Origin: Alligator mississippiensis
Taxonomy: Eukaryota > Chordata > Crocodylia > Alligatoridae
Assembly (NCBI RefSeq): GCF_030867095.1
Contig: NC_081835.1
Span: 21,212,501-21,276,500, forward strand
DNA: 64,000 bases
Direction: 5' to 3'
Made by a program: the position numbers and the translations under genes. This document shows, in pieces, positions 43,401 through 47,884 of this stretch. The notes below the pieces were generated by a model, which saw only the letters and a list, made by a program, of their open reading frames with translations, was not told the origin of the DNA and did no database searches. The stretch's first letter is position 1; each line of letters opens with the position of its first letter.

Positions 43401-45821
43401 TTAAACATGAAAAATGTTACTAGATTAAGGTATTTGACTGAACAGGGCCTTTATTCCCAGTCTTTTTGGTTATTCTATAGTCCAACAGTTTTCAAAGGCA
43501 GACCATAAGTTTGTGGAGAGCATCAAATAAAGAGCTAATGTTACATGTCTAAACAATCATAACACACAGCATACCATTTTACTAAACTGAGTAACAATCT
43601 CATGGTGGTTTTGATATTCTCCATAATACCAATGAGTGGATCCCATCTTGAACGGAAGTTAATGGGTTTTTTCTATCGTGTTGAGAGATGACTAATTCTG
43701 CAACTGAATAAAAGGAAAGACTGAAATTTAGAACATCAAATATCACCCTTCAGGCTGATATCTGATGTCCTAAATTAGGAAGGAATTCCCCCCACCTCAG
43801 TTTAAGAGAACAAAATGTTTTCCGTCATTTAAAATGAGAGCAGTAACAGACTATGGATTTTCCATCAGAAAGTTATGTACATTAGTATGTGTCTGTTAGG
43901 CTGTAAATCATCAGAGATTGCCCACTGCTGAATGAAGAATGCCATTCTTGACATAACAACCGAATAGTAATAGTAGTCATCAAAGTAGTAGTAGTAGTAG
44001 TAATAATAATAATAATAATAATAGTGGGAGGAAATAAAAACCTAAATTCTGCTTCACGGTATTGTGTGTTTAATGTTGAAATAATAGAATCAAAATGATA
44101 ACAGGTTTTTAGAGGTGGGCAGCATCAGAGAATGCATGGAATAAACTTACTAGGAAGATGGCATTTTCTACCCTATCCATACACACAAGTTAGAGTGATG
44201 CTAGTATGAAGTCAAGCAGAAGGCAGTCTCTAAGATGCCACTTTGCCTTGCCTTCTGCATATGGGTACAGTTTGGGACTGTCTATGTGTATTAAAATGGT
44301 TTGGCAAGCAACAGGTCACCAAGACTTTTAGCACATGCCCAAATAGGAGTTTGGAAGTGGAGACTGCCCAGACCTTCCATCTCCCCTTCAGGCCACAATC
44401 CAAAGGCTGGACATATGGTGCCTCCGTGGCTGTAGGTGTAGAAGCACCCAGGAACTGAACCTGGGTCTCCTGCATATCAAGCAAGGACTGTACCACTGAG
44501 GACTCCACATTAAAATGAAGCCATAGCTTTCATTCCCTGTATGGAGAACAGTCATAGGACATTTGTTCAACAATACTTTCGAAAATATTCTGCTGTTGAG
44601 TAGAATAAGAATATACACGATACATAATAAGAAAACATAAAAGCAGCAAAGAGAAGAAGAGATCAAAGCTAGTCATCTTAGGCTGCAGAGTATTTACAGA
44701 TCTGTATTTCAAATATGACTTGGGTCTAATCTTAAGCAGTGCACATTAAAACGAAACGTTCTCAGCACGGTGGTGGTCAGCACTCCTCAGTCTTCATTTC
44801 TCCTTCTAGCTCCCCCATGAGCAACAGCGTACTGAAGTGCCGTTTAAGCGAAGCTCTAGCGATGGTAGTTCCTTTGAAAACTTCTGCTCCGTAGCCCACA
44901 CTTCTCTCTGCTTTTGTTCCCAAATAACATAGGGACTCTGTCAGCCTATGTTATCGCTGCACTATATTATGTTATCAGCACAGCATAGTGATGTGCTGAT
45001 GTCAGTAGTTTACAGATAGGAAAGGAAAAACCCTAAAGAAATTACTTTAAAAAAAAGTCTTGTTTGCCAGCTTTTTAGGTAAGGATTTTAATAGTGGCAG
45101 GATCTGGATGGCAACATTCGAGTTCCCTAAGCAACAAGAGCCTCCACGTCCTCCTACAGGGGACACAACAGAGACCAACCCCCCTGGCCCCAAACTAACA
45201 CCTGCATGCCTGGGCTACCAAGAGCTTGGGACATTTGCTGTATGACACGAAGGTCGAAATAAAATGAGTGGCTGGAGACTGGCAGCTAAAAAAAAAGGGA
45301 CAAGGTTGGACTTGCCCAAAAGGCAAGTGGTAAGTGGACATGGGCTGGGGGGGGGGACAGGCCCGGCTCAACTCCCATGACAGAGGGAAGCGCTAATGGC
45401 AAACACGGCCACCCACCCAAAAAAAGTGAAGCAATGGGTGTGACCGGGCGCCGCCCTCAGCGCCGGGCCGGCCAGTCGGGTCGCTGCCCTGACACGTGCT
45501 TGGCAAGCACGAAATCCGCCCTCCCCCCAGGTCAATCTTGGGGAGGGGGCCGACGCCAGGCGAGGAGCCCCCCGGCCCCGCCCGGAGAGCGGCGGCGGCG
45601 GCAACGCGCGGCCTCGCAGCAGGTGGCGCCGGGCACCCCCGCTTCCCTTCCCCTCAGCAGCGGGGCCTGCGCGGCCGCCCCTCACCGCACCTGCAGGCCG
45701 GGCCGGGCCGCGCTGCACAGCCCCGCCCGACCCCGACCCCGACCCCGGCCCCGCGCTGCCCCCTCACCTGGGGGCTGTCCTCCAGCGTCTCCTCGATGGG
45801 CAGCTTGTCGATGCCGGGCAT
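1349..45821 (-). CDS. APPL1: APPL1 gene, 22 coding exons (complete coding region)
   Basis: APPL1 (adaptor protein, phosphotyrosine interacting with PH domain and leucine zipper 1) is a Rab5 effector on early endosomes that links receptors such as adiponectin receptors and TrkA to AKT signalling. Joining 22 exons gives 2127 nt, i.e. 708 residues plus TGA; human APPL1 is 709. By family knowledge the BAR domain covers about residues 1-265 (exons 1-10), the PH domain about 277-374 (exons 10-13), a Ser/Pro-rich linker follows (exons 14-16), the PTB domain is about 495-655 (exons 17-21), and the tail ends in RESEA. The N-terminus MPGIDKLPIEETLEDSPQ and internal blocks are recognisably APPL1 rather than APPL2. 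Twenty introns are GT-AG and intron 4 is GC-AG. No frameshift or stop was seen. It lies divergent to HESX1, as in human. Confidence 0.97.
1499..2997. other. Intron 21 of APPL1: decayed repeat material
   Basis: The stretch from about 1760 to 2490 is more GC-rich than its surroundings. It carries words such as CAATTAATGCTGTTGG that also occur, altered, inside the inverted-repeat elements at 12.75 and 33.03 kb, so it is probably a degraded relative. The remainder is AT-rich with nothing recognised. Confidence 0.35.
2998..3087 (-). CDS. APPL1: APPL1 coding exon 21 (residues 630-659)
   Basis: Encodes DRRASEKQKEIERVKEKQQK then ELSKQKQIEK, a highly charged helix or coiled coil after the PTB domain. 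The acceptor is CACTATAG and the donor AAA|GTAGGC. Confidence 0.96.
3400..3662 (+). repeat. Old LINE (CR1/L3-like) 3'-end fragment
   Basis: The sequence ends in CTAGATGGACCATTGGTCTG, then ACCCAGTATTTCC and TTATGTTCTTC. This is the usual 3' terminus of an old LINE family spread through reptile genomes. No reading frame remains. It lies in APPL1 intron 20. Confidence 0.55.
3830..3880 (-). CDS. APPL1: APPL1 coding exon 20 (residues 613-629)
   Basis: Encodes ICDSVGLAKQIALHAEL, the C-terminal PTB helix. The acceptor is GTTTAG and the donor GTAAGA. It is phase 0 at both ends. A poly-T tract lies just downstream at about 3798-3814 on the plus strand. Confidence 0.96.
4440..4586 (-). CDS. APPL1: APPL1 coding exon 19 (residues 564-612), PTB domain
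   Basis: Encodes FSLPNIALYATHQENKRLFG, then FVLRTSGG and CYIFESNNEGEK, central PTB strands. Human has FPLPCVVLYATHQENKRLFG, so the segment is clearly homologous. The acceptor is TTGGCAG and the donor GTATTC. Confidence 0.96.
4587..5862. other. Intron 18 of APPL1: nothing recognised
   Basis: AT-rich intronic DNA. I see no repeat family, no RNA gene and no exon-like frame with splice signals. Confidence 0.5.
5863..5899 (-). CDS. APPL1: APPL1 coding exon 18 (residues 551-563)
   Basis: A 37-nt exon encoding (K)LIDPQTQVTRLR. The last codon AGG is read as Arg where human has Thr (RLTF). The frame into exon 19 is still correct. The donor is AGG|GTAAGT and the acceptor TTTTTTAG. Intron 17 is only 107 bp. 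Confidence 0.93.
6007..6181 (-). CDS. APPL1: APPL1 coding exon 17 (residues 493-550), PTB domain
   Basis: Encodes SILHQLFIVRFLGSMEVKYD, then VVYETMRQILAARAIHNIF and RMTESHLLVTCDCL, the first half of the phosphotyrosine-binding domain that docks receptor tails and AKT in the family. The acceptor is CTGTCCTAG and the donor GTAAGT. Confidence 0.97.
6600..6745. repeat. TG/CA/TA microsatellite cluster
   Basis: Consecutive short runs of TGTG, CCCA (four tandem units at about 6631-6646), TATATG, GTGTGG and (TA)n, then a partly mirror-related CACACATATA run. It lies in APPL1 intron 16, 63 bp from exon 16. Such runs are length-variable. Confidence 0.85.
6808..6857 (-). CDS. APPL1: APPL1 coding exon 16 (residues 476-492)
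   Basis: Encodes (R)RTNPFGESGGSKSETE(D). Compared with human GGSTKSETE, one Thr codon is absent, which explains the 708 versus 709 length. The acceptor is AATAG and the donor GTAAAA. Confidence 0.94.
7685..7890. mobile_element. hAT-like non-autonomous transposon remnant
   Basis: The start GAGGTAGGCAACCCCTGGCA followed by a GGGTGCCAGAG word resembles the common hAT-type start of reptile elements ('GGTAGGCAACCCCTGGC...'). The interior is locally GC-rich against AT-rich intron 15. I could not find a clean terminal inverted repeat or an 8-bp duplication, so the boundaries are approximate. Confidence 0.35.
9270..9452 (-). CDS. APPL1: APPL1 coding exon 15 (residues 415-475), linker
   Basis: Encodes QSRPPTARTSSSGSLGSESA followed by LDSLVAPDTPIQFDIISPVS and EDQPGQAKTSGQSG. 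This serine-rich linker is less conserved than the domains. The acceptor is GTTTTAG and the donor GTAGGA. Confidence 0.96.
10492..10583 (-). CDS. APPL1: APPL1 coding exon 14 (residues 385-414)
   Basis: Encodes EIAARVNQSALEAVTPSPSF then QQRHESMRPT, the start of the Ser/Pro-rich linker between PH and PTB. The acceptor is AACATAG and the donor GTAAGT. Confidence 0.95.
10584..12330. other. Intron 13 of APPL1: no recognisable elements
   Basis: Uniformly AT-rich unique-looking DNA; no gene, RNA or repeat boundary could be supported. The same holds for intron 14 (9453-10491) and most of intron 15 outside the hAT-like patch. Confidence 0.5.
12331..12387 (-). CDS. APPL1: APPL1 coding exon 13 (residues 366-384)
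   Basis: Encodes WICTINNISKQIYLSENAE, the C-terminal PH helix with the invariant PH tryptophan. The acceptor is ACTTTTGCAG and the donor GTAAGT; phase 0 at both ends. Confidence 0.96.
12753..13303. mobile_element. TIR element 'TACCATATTTTC', copy 1
   Basis: The left end TACCATATTTTCTCACATAT is mirrored at the right end (TTATATATAAGAAAATATGG then TA, 13282-13303), giving about 22-bp terminal inverted repeats over 551 bp. The interior is GC-rich, includes a G run at about 12822-12832, and has no transposase. This is a MITE-like DNA transposon. A related copy lies at 33.03 kb. It lies in APPL1 intron 12. Confidence 0.75.
13950..14649 (+). pseudogene. CR1 ORF2 endonuclease part (broken)
   Basis: Apurinic-type endonuclease C-terminal half: GDLNYPDICW contains the conserved GD-N core, and GDSDHLIIEF carries the catalytic SDH motif. 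The region before it is missing through 5' truncation. The frame ends at a TGA and resumes in the same frame afterwards, so this is one nonsense change, not a shift. Confidence 0.88.
14653..16008 (+). pseudogene. CR1 ORF2 reverse transcriptase part (broken)
   Basis: Recognisable blocks in order: FFASVF, SAGPDGLHPRVLK, NYRPVSLTSILGKVFEKII, motif A without its LD pair, SGVPQGSVLGP, FADDTKLWG, and the tail CVQFWAPHFKKDADNLERVQ. The frame is lost after KGLQTK and continues in another frame at 16044-16313 (SRFRSDIRKNFFTVRVAKVW). Confidence 0.9.
16930..16972 (-). CDS. APPL1: APPL1 coding exon 12 (residues 351-365)
   Basis: A 43-nt exon encoding (K)SSILQAESKKDYEE, in the PH domain before the C-terminal helix. 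The acceptor is CTTTCAG and the donor GTAAGC. Confidence 0.95.
16973..18654. other. Intron 11 of APPL1: one interspersed repeat, otherwise blank
   Basis: About 17925-18010 contains a repeat with words CTGAAGTCAAGCA, GGTGGCACGTT and CAACCTACTTTGTCAG. A better copy is at 32135-32260 (CTGAAGTCATGCAG, AACAGCCTACTTCATCAG). Elsewhere I see only AT-rich DNA. Confidence 0.45.
18655..18843 (-). CDS. APPL1: APPL1 coding exon 11 (residues 288-350), PH domain
   Basis: Contains the PH core WERQFYFTQGGNLMSQARGD followed by MDIDNCSVMAVDCEDRRYCF and ITSFDGK. This is the largest coding exon of the gene. The acceptor is TTCTAG and the donor GTTAGT. The downstream codon join gives Lys-Lys-Ser-Ser as in human. 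Confidence 0.97.
19271..20733 (+). mobile_element. Solo LTR with TATA box and internal minisatellite (LTR-1)
   Basis: Begins TGTGGCAGGG and ends TTTGCCACA, giving a TGTGGCA/TGCCACA terminal inverted repeat. TATATAAA lies at 19367-19374, and the region from about 19750 to 19870 repeats GAGCCCCAGTGAGGGG-like units. Flanking bases GAGGG (left) and CGGGC (right) share only GGG, so the target duplication is not clear. No gag, pol or env frame is present. The first 25 bases resemble those of the LTR at 29169. It lies in APPL1 intron 10. Confidence 0.75.
21837..21995 (-). CDS. APPL1: APPL1 coding exon 10 (residues 235-287)
   Basis: Encodes VRREMESEVENMQQTIEDLE, then the BAR-PH linker with PLYLPDPD, then the first PH strand RKAGYLNAR. 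The acceptor is ATGTTAAG and the donor GTAAGA (AA of an Asn codon stays in this exon). Confidence 0.96.
22115..22197 (-). CDS. APPL1: APPL1 coding exon 9 (residues 208-234 plus 2 nt)
   Basis: Encodes ISFFKMGSENLTEHLEEFL and then TNIGTSVQ(N), the end of the BAR helices. The acceptor is TTTTTAAAG and the donor GTAAGT. It is separated from exon 10 by a 119-bp intron. Confidence 0.96.
22689..23108 (-). other. Unexplained 139-codon reading frame in intron 8
   Basis: The frame is open for 139 codons in otherwise AT-rich intron. Its composition looks protein-like (SSQSEGEGDKSLPISQPSS, DIFDLDFLCDHSGCDP). A strong acceptor-like sequence, TTATTTTTCCTTTGGCAG, ends at 23061 on the minus strand, so an exon from 23060 down is conceivable. 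A weak GTAAAA donor lies just before the stop. I recognise no family. It could be a decayed gene fragment, a lineage-specific exon or chance. Confidence 0.2.
23940..24540. repeat. GC-rich island in intron 8, probable repeat
   Basis: An abrupt rise in GC with words such as CCAGGGACCACATGCCCC and ATGCCAGGGCAGATATC in an AT-rich intron suggests an inserted non-autonomous element. I found no convincing inverted ends or duplication, and overlapping frames on both strands are composition effects. Confidence 0.35.
24652..24798 (-). CDS. APPL1: APPL1 coding exon 8 (residues 159-207)
   Basis: Encodes 49 residues starting VKFEVVEDVYTSRKKQHQTM and ending PLLGYMQAQ, the long third BAR helix. Both ends are phase 0. 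The acceptor is CTCTTTAG and the donor GTGAAT. Confidence 0.96.
25254..25312 (-). CDS. APPL1: APPL1 coding exon 7 (residues 139-158)
   Basis: Encodes (D)HDAAINRYSRLSKRRENEK. It differs conservatively from the human SKKRENDK. The run of basic residues lies on the membrane-binding side of the BAR domain in the family. The acceptor is TTTAG and the donor GTTTGT. Confidence 0.95.
25313..26159. other. Intron 6 of APPL1: AT-rich, nothing recognised
   Basis: No repeat or exon supported up to the short CR1 fragment at 26160. The neighbouring intron 7 (24799-25253) is likewise blank. Confidence 0.5.
26160..26255 (-). repeat. CR1 3'-end fragment
   Basis: Reads TCATAGATTTCATAGACATT followed by CGGGCTGGAAGGGACCTCGG, AGATCATCGAGTCCAGCCCC. 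This is the inverted 3' terminus of a CR1 LINE. Only about 95 bp is present. Confidence 0.85.
26328..26369 (-). CDS. APPL1: APPL1 coding exon 6 (residues 125-138)
   Basis: A 42-nt microexon encoding (E)ILTLKEVFQIASN(D), with split codons at both ends (phase 1 in, phase 1 out). The acceptor is TTTGTAG and the donor GTAAGT. BAR domain. Confidence 0.95.
27175..27552 (+). repeat. CR1 LINE 3' fragment
   Basis: Translates in part as GDLIAAFNYLKGG-like text and RKFRLDIRKTS/VKHWNRLPREVVESSS, the CR1 ORF2 C-terminus. It then ends GGGGGTTGGACTAGATGATG, CCTTCCAACCTT and TTCTATGATT. It is 5'-truncated. Confidence 0.9.
27985..30357 (+). mobile_element. CR1 LINE split by a solo LTR (CR1-b)
   Basis: Reverse transcriptase remnants start at DWKRANVVPILKKGKR, keep motif A (YLDFSKAFDTVPH near 28260) and GVPQGSVFGPVLFN, but the FADD box is degraded to SEDN (IKSEDNTKLWG). 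The C-terminal half reads up to KSNGH at 29168, is interrupted by an LTR, and resumes at 30121 (CACAAGCTAG, then GGAAAATTTAGGCTGGACAT). It ends near 30357 in TTCTATGATTCTATG. It lies in APPL1 intron 5. Confidence 0.92.
29169..30120 (+). mobile_element. Solo LTR in CR1-b, TSD GGGCA (LTR-2)
   Basis: A 952-bp element starting TGTTGCAGAGCAC and ending CTCCTGTTGCA. GGGCA flanks both sides (29164-29168 and 30121-30125). Removing the element and one copy restores the CR1 reading AATGGGCACAAGCTAG (NGHKLA). The promoter is visible: palindrome GTCAGCTGAC at 29281-29290 and TATATAAAA at 29314-29322. The 29580-29820 part repeats GCCCCAGAGAGGGG-like units. No internal retroviral genes are present. Confidence 0.92.
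30415..31195. mobile_element. hAT-like element with TAGGCTTGGCAG ends
   Basis: The left end TAGGCTTGGCAGAATTCTAT is mirrored by ATCAAATCCTGCCAAGCCTA at the right end. The flanking 8 bp are GGCATTTG and GACATTTG (7/8). The 781-bp interior has two similar AATTTTCAG-GA(A)-TGTG-GAAGTTAGG segments near 30510 and 30560 and no transposase frame. It lies immediately next to the 3' end of CR1-b. Confidence 0.75.
31703..31790 (-). CDS. APPL1: APPL1 coding exon 5 (residues 96-124 plus 1 nt)
   Basis: Begins LSSCHAVLSTQLADAMMFPI and ends ERDLK plus one base of the next codon. BAR domain. The acceptor is CCAACAG and the donor GTAAGG. Confidence 0.96.
31920..32260 (+). repeat. Interspersed reptile repeats (SINE-like pieces)
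   Basis: AATATCTTTTAATGGACCAA with GACAAGCTTTCAGTACAAAA, then CTGAAGTCATGCAGAAGGCA with ACAGCCTACTTCATCAG. These words recur in reptile interspersed repeats. Boundaries are approximate, and the two pieces may be separate insertions. Confidence 0.5.
32265..32630 (+). repeat. Degraded CR1 3' fragment
   Basis: Decayed CR1 ORF2 C-terminus and 3' end: TTGGCTTGTTCAGCCT, then GGAACAGCCTTCC, GAGACTTGATGATCTAGAAG, GTGCTTTCCACAGTCCC. It is much more diverged than CR1-a. Confidence 0.65.
33031..33434. mobile_element. TIR element 'TACTGTATTTTC', copy 2
   Basis: The left end TACTGTATTTTCTTGCATAT is mirrored at the right by GTTATATGCAAGAATACATG. The interior shares words with the 12.75-kb copy (GATCTGGAAATTAGGC versus GGTCTGGAAATTTGGC; GCATTAATTGCC versus GGCAATTAATGG). 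About 404 bp, non-coding. It lies in APPL1 intron 4. Confidence 0.7.
33440..33510. repeat. AGT/ACT trinucleotide repeat, imperfect
   Basis: Runs of AGTAGTAAC/AGTAATAG then ACTACTACTGTTG on the same strand. This gives a potential fold-back of AGTAGTAG with CTACTACT. It abuts the TIR element. Confidence 0.6.
33583..33764. mobile_element. Short hAT element, perfect 8-bp TSD
   Basis: Starts CAGGGCAAAATGTGGCCC and ends TTCCCACCCCTG. CTGTAGAT is present exactly on both sides (33575-33582 and 33765-33772). The 182-bp sequence aligns closely with the reverse complement of the right end of the 1971-bp element at 51590-53560 (for example GCCATTCTATCTGGCC). It ends 41 bp before exon 4. Confidence 0.9.
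33806..33877 (-). CDS. APPL1: APPL1 coding exon 4 (residues 72-95), GC donor
   Basis: Encodes RFPLGGDDEVMSSTLQQF and then AKVIDE, in the BAR domain. The acceptor is TTTTTATAG. The donor reads GATGAG|GCAAGT, so intron 4 is of the GC-AG class with an otherwise consensus donor. The next exon joins in frame at LSSCHAV, which fixes the boundary. Confidence 0.95.
34848..35493. mobile_element. Probable hAT-like element, GC-rich
   Basis: Starts CAGGGCTGTCCAACTC, a hAT-type end, in AT-rich flanks. It ends near TTTTTCATCCCTAC with a GGTAAACAG/CTTAACTGTTTAATCC segment resembling the one at 540-569. The flanks AACCATAC and GACCACAC agree at 6 of 8 only, so the right boundary is uncertain. The long frames inside are composition effects. 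Confidence 0.5.
35890..35949 (-). CDS. APPL1: APPL1 coding exon 3 (residues 52-71)
   Basis: Encodes NELSAATHLTSKLLKEYEKQ, identical to the human segment as I recall it. It is part of the BAR domain. The acceptor is TTAACCAG and the donor GTATAG, with both ends in phase 0. Confidence 0.96.
37090..38860 (+). mobile_element. Probable LTR-type element with tandem units
   Basis: This 1.8-kb block in intron 2 contains a CTCTACAAAAACCCCAACCC segment, repeated TTCTCTTACTCCAGG words (37914-37985) and AATAAATAACTTTTATGG, which resembles an LTR poly(A) signal. Three roughly 110-120-bp tandem units beginning ATG(TG/AA)CTGAG follow at 38341, 38451 and 38571. Clear TG...CA ends or a duplication were not found, so the call and edges are tentative. 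Confidence 0.4.
38341..38690 (+). repeat. Three imperfect 110-120-bp tandem units
   Basis: Unit starts at 38341 (ATGTGCTGAGTTTTGAGG), 38451 (ATGAACTGAGTACAAGGC) and 38571 (ATGAACTGAGTTCTAGGC). Each continues with CACATGA, a GTCA-CTG motif, AATGCT, and TGTGTGT/TGTCTGACT. Units 2 and 3 are most alike (GTGTCA[GA]CCTGTCAATGC). Confidence 0.8.
39147..39245 (-). CDS. APPL1: APPL1 coding exon 2 (residues 19-51)
   Basis: Translation begins TRSLLGVFEEDAAAISSYIN and ends RIYDAQ, the first BAR-domain helix. The acceptor is TTTTTACAG and the donor GTAAAG; both ends are phase 0. It is separated from exon 1 by the largest intron of the gene (6.5 kb). Confidence 0.97.
39560..40240 (+). repeat. Possible LTR fragment
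   Basis: A GC-richer stretch with CCTCACCTGTGTCTGG, CAGGTGAGAGCCATGTGAC and a TATA-like CAAATATAAGGACAGG. The layout resembles the E-box plus TATA promoters of the LTRs at 29169 and 54210. No clean ends were found. Confidence 0.3.
40241..44200. other. Intron 1 interior: mostly blank
   Basis: AT-rich DNA without recognised exons. A moderately GC-rich patch at 42290-42790 may be an old repeat. An (AGT)n-(AAT)n microsatellite is at 43985-44025. Confidence 0.45.
43985..44025 (+). repeat. AGT/AAT microsatellite
   Basis: Six AGT-type units pass directly into seven or so AAT units, ending AATAGTGGG. Confidence 0.9.
44225..44512 (-). mobile_element. tRNA-headed SINE
   Basis: Read on the minus strand from 44508, GTCCTCAGTGGTACAGTCCT, then GCAGGAGACCCAGGTTCAGT and TCCTGGG follow the layout of tRNA-Gly, with an A box and the B box GGTTCAGTTCC (44461-44451). 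A body follows (AAGTCTTGGTGACC). A headless relative lies at 60320-60500. It is not a functional tRNA because the stems are broken. Confidence 0.65.
44924..44954. repeat. 10-bp inverted repeat
   Basis: ATAACATAGG (44924-44933) and CCTATGTTAT (44945-44954) are perfect inverted arms around an 11-nt spacer. It lies about 0.9 kb downstream of the APPL1 start in intron 1. It is an observation only. Confidence 0.8.
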
Positions 45822-46200
45822 GGCGGCGGCGGGACGGGGCGGGGCGGTGTGTGCGCCCAGGCGGCCGCCGCGGCCCCTCCCCCCGCGGACAGGCTCCTCC
45901 CGGCGCCGCCTCCGCGGGGCCACAGCCCCGGGCCCGAGCTCCCGCCGGAAATCCCACCCCCGCCCCAACGTCGCGCAGCGACGTCGAGCAGCTATTGGGT
46001 GCTCTATCGACTCGCCTCGCTCCTCGTTGGCTGGCGGAGCCGCCAATCGCGCGGCCCGGGCGGGTGGACGGGGCGGGCCGTGGGCGGGAGTTGGGTCCGC
46101 TGCGTGCGCCCCGCGCTGGGTGCTGAGGGGAGGGGGCCGCGCGCTGCCGTGAACCCCTCCCCGCCCGGCGGTGCCCTTCCCTCGGGGTGGCACCGGCCAT
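45400..46200 (-). promoter_or_regulatory. CpG island promoter of APPL1 with a CCAAT-box pair
   Basis: This is the most GC- and CpG-dense stretch at a gene start in the window. It contains the APPL1 start codon and no TATA box in position. Upstream of the start lie an inverted CCAAT box (ATTGG, 45994-45998) and a forward one (CCAAT, 46043-46047) about 49 bp apart, which fits NF-Y sites. Between them and the gene are two ACGTC half-CRE-like motifs near 45968 and 45981. Promoter identity is inferred from position; TSS mapping was not possible. Confidence 0.75.
45768..45821 (-). CDS. APPL1: APPL1 coding exon 1 (residues 1-18)
   Basis: This exon encodes MPGIDKLPIEETLEDSPQ. The start codon sits in a GCCGCC-ATG context with a purine at -3. 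The exon ends in phase 0 at CAG followed by donor GTGAGG. It lies inside a CpG island. The 5'UTR continues to higher coordinates, but its start is not visible. In the family these residues form the N-terminal helix that precedes the BAR domain. Confidence 0.97.
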
Positions 46201-47664
46201 TAAATACCCCTGTTGCAACATGGACCGTGCTCCGAGGCGTTTGTGCTGACAGCCATCACCCGCCCACGCATGTGGCCCTCGTCCCACAGGCAGCGCCTGG
46301 CGGACCCACGGACCTGTTACGCAACTGTCACCCACGCTGCCATTGTGGGCACATCCGCGGGGCTGGTGCCCGCCGCATCCACCTCCCATCTGCACAGCTG
46401 CCAGTTCACCAACGTAGCGGTCACCCAGACACCCATCACCTGCACACCTGTGCCCACCACTGTCACCGCCACCCCTTGCACACCTACACAGTGCCCGTGC
46501 AATCACACAGCCGTCGCCCAGCAATGCAGCTGTTGGTGTCTCTGCCCTGGTGGCGGTGCCTCTTCGTCCAGGCCTGCATCTTGCCTTCTCTGGGTGCTCC
46601 ATTGCTGCTGGCTTATGCCCAGACCTCAAAATGGAGTTTGGTGCGTGAGGGTGTGATCAAGTATGCCTTTAGGAGGCCCTCAAAGCAGTGTCGTGGGTAG
46701 TCGCCCTTTCTTCTCTGTGCTCCAGGAGCTGCTTGGGAACGTGTTGCCCATCTGCGCCTTGGTAGGAGCTGGGCATGAAACTGCCTCTGGTAGAGCTTCT
46801 CCAGTCAAAACATCCATGTCTCCCAGCTGTACCGCAATGTGGTAAGCGCAGTAGTTCTGTACGCTTTGATTTTGGTGGGAGCTGGATCCTTTCCAGTGTG
46901 CTGCAATCACACCTTTTGACTGGTATAACTGCATCCACACTAACGGTTGCGTTAGGATTACTATTTTAGATACACCCGCCGCCCCCCCAATTAGCAAAGT
47001 TATAGTAAAACAGTAGAACTCAGATTATTCCTATATAGGCGGTTCACATCCAGTTGAAGATGCAGTAAATTGCTGAATTAAGGGTGAAATACTCAGGTCT
47101 TTACTGCCTTTTCCTTCAAAGGGCTCTCTTTGATCAGCTGGAGCTCAGTGGTCCTAGGCAGCTGATCAGAGAAGTTATGTCCTGTCTTTGTAATAAAAGC
47201 TGCAGCAAACAGCTATGCTTTCCAGCTGCCAGAAAGGCCCCACTAAAGTGCCTGAACTATAGAGATGTCGGGTGAGCTGGGTCCAACCAATGTGCTGCCT
47301 TTTCTGGGCATATGCTGGGCTCGGTGCAGGAGCATGCGGATTTTGAAGTAAAGCACCTTTTGGGTTTTTTTTTTTTAAACACCTTCAAGCAGTCCTTATG
47401 TCCAGAAAGCTTTAGACAAAAACTCGTTGTTAATGTAAAGTTAGAATGTGGTTTCTTATATGGTCTTTTACATGCATCACCCATTGGATTCTTAGGAAAC
47501 TCACTCCGTGCATATAACTACTACTTCCTACCCAGCCCCCCATTTCCCTACCCCAGGATGTACATGTTTACCAAACTAAACATCTTTCCTGATCTAATTA
47601 AAACCAGGGGAATAGTTGCATCATTTCAGACATAAAGATTACTATTTCAGTATCCTAGCAATAC
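46200..47664. other. Upstream flank of APPL1: no gene recognised
   Basis: 46210-46560 is GC-rich and full of CACC/CACA words (CACCTGCACACCTGTGCCCA), looking like degenerate minisatellite DNA. The long frames on both strands are not supported by splice signals or families. From 46700 the sequence becomes AT-richer with nothing recognised. Confidence 0.45.
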
Positions 47665-47884
47665 TGGGTGTATCTGCATGGGACACTGACTGCACAGTAG
47701 CATATTAATGGTAATATGCTACTGCGCAGTATTATTAGGCTACTACGCAGTAGCATCACTAAGAAGGTGTGTGCTACTGCACATTAATACTGGTTACTGT
47801 CTGTTAATTTAGTACCTGATAATACAAGTACTAAACTTAATACATACTAACTATGGTACATTAATGAACATGTAGATGCACCCA
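47665..47884. mobile_element. MITE with TGGGTGTATCTGCATG ends
   Basis: TGGGTGTATCTGCATG at the left is matched by CATGTAGATGCACCCA at the right (14 of 16 paired), over 220 bp. The interior contains near-palindromic words such as AGTAGCATATTAATGGTAAT, ATGCTACTGCGCAGT and CTACGCAGTAGCATC, so the single strand can fold extensively. No duplication is clear. Confidence 0.65.

Noticed and set aside
44447-44510. Functional tRNA gene
   Set aside because: Boxes are recognisable, but acceptor and anticodon stems do not pair properly, and the sequence continues into a SINE body.
45377-46700. Reading frames of 180-315 codons on both strands around the CpG island
   Set aside because: They overlap each other in several frames, follow from GC-rich stop-poor DNA, and cover the APPL1 first exon. 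No family, signal or splice structure supports them.
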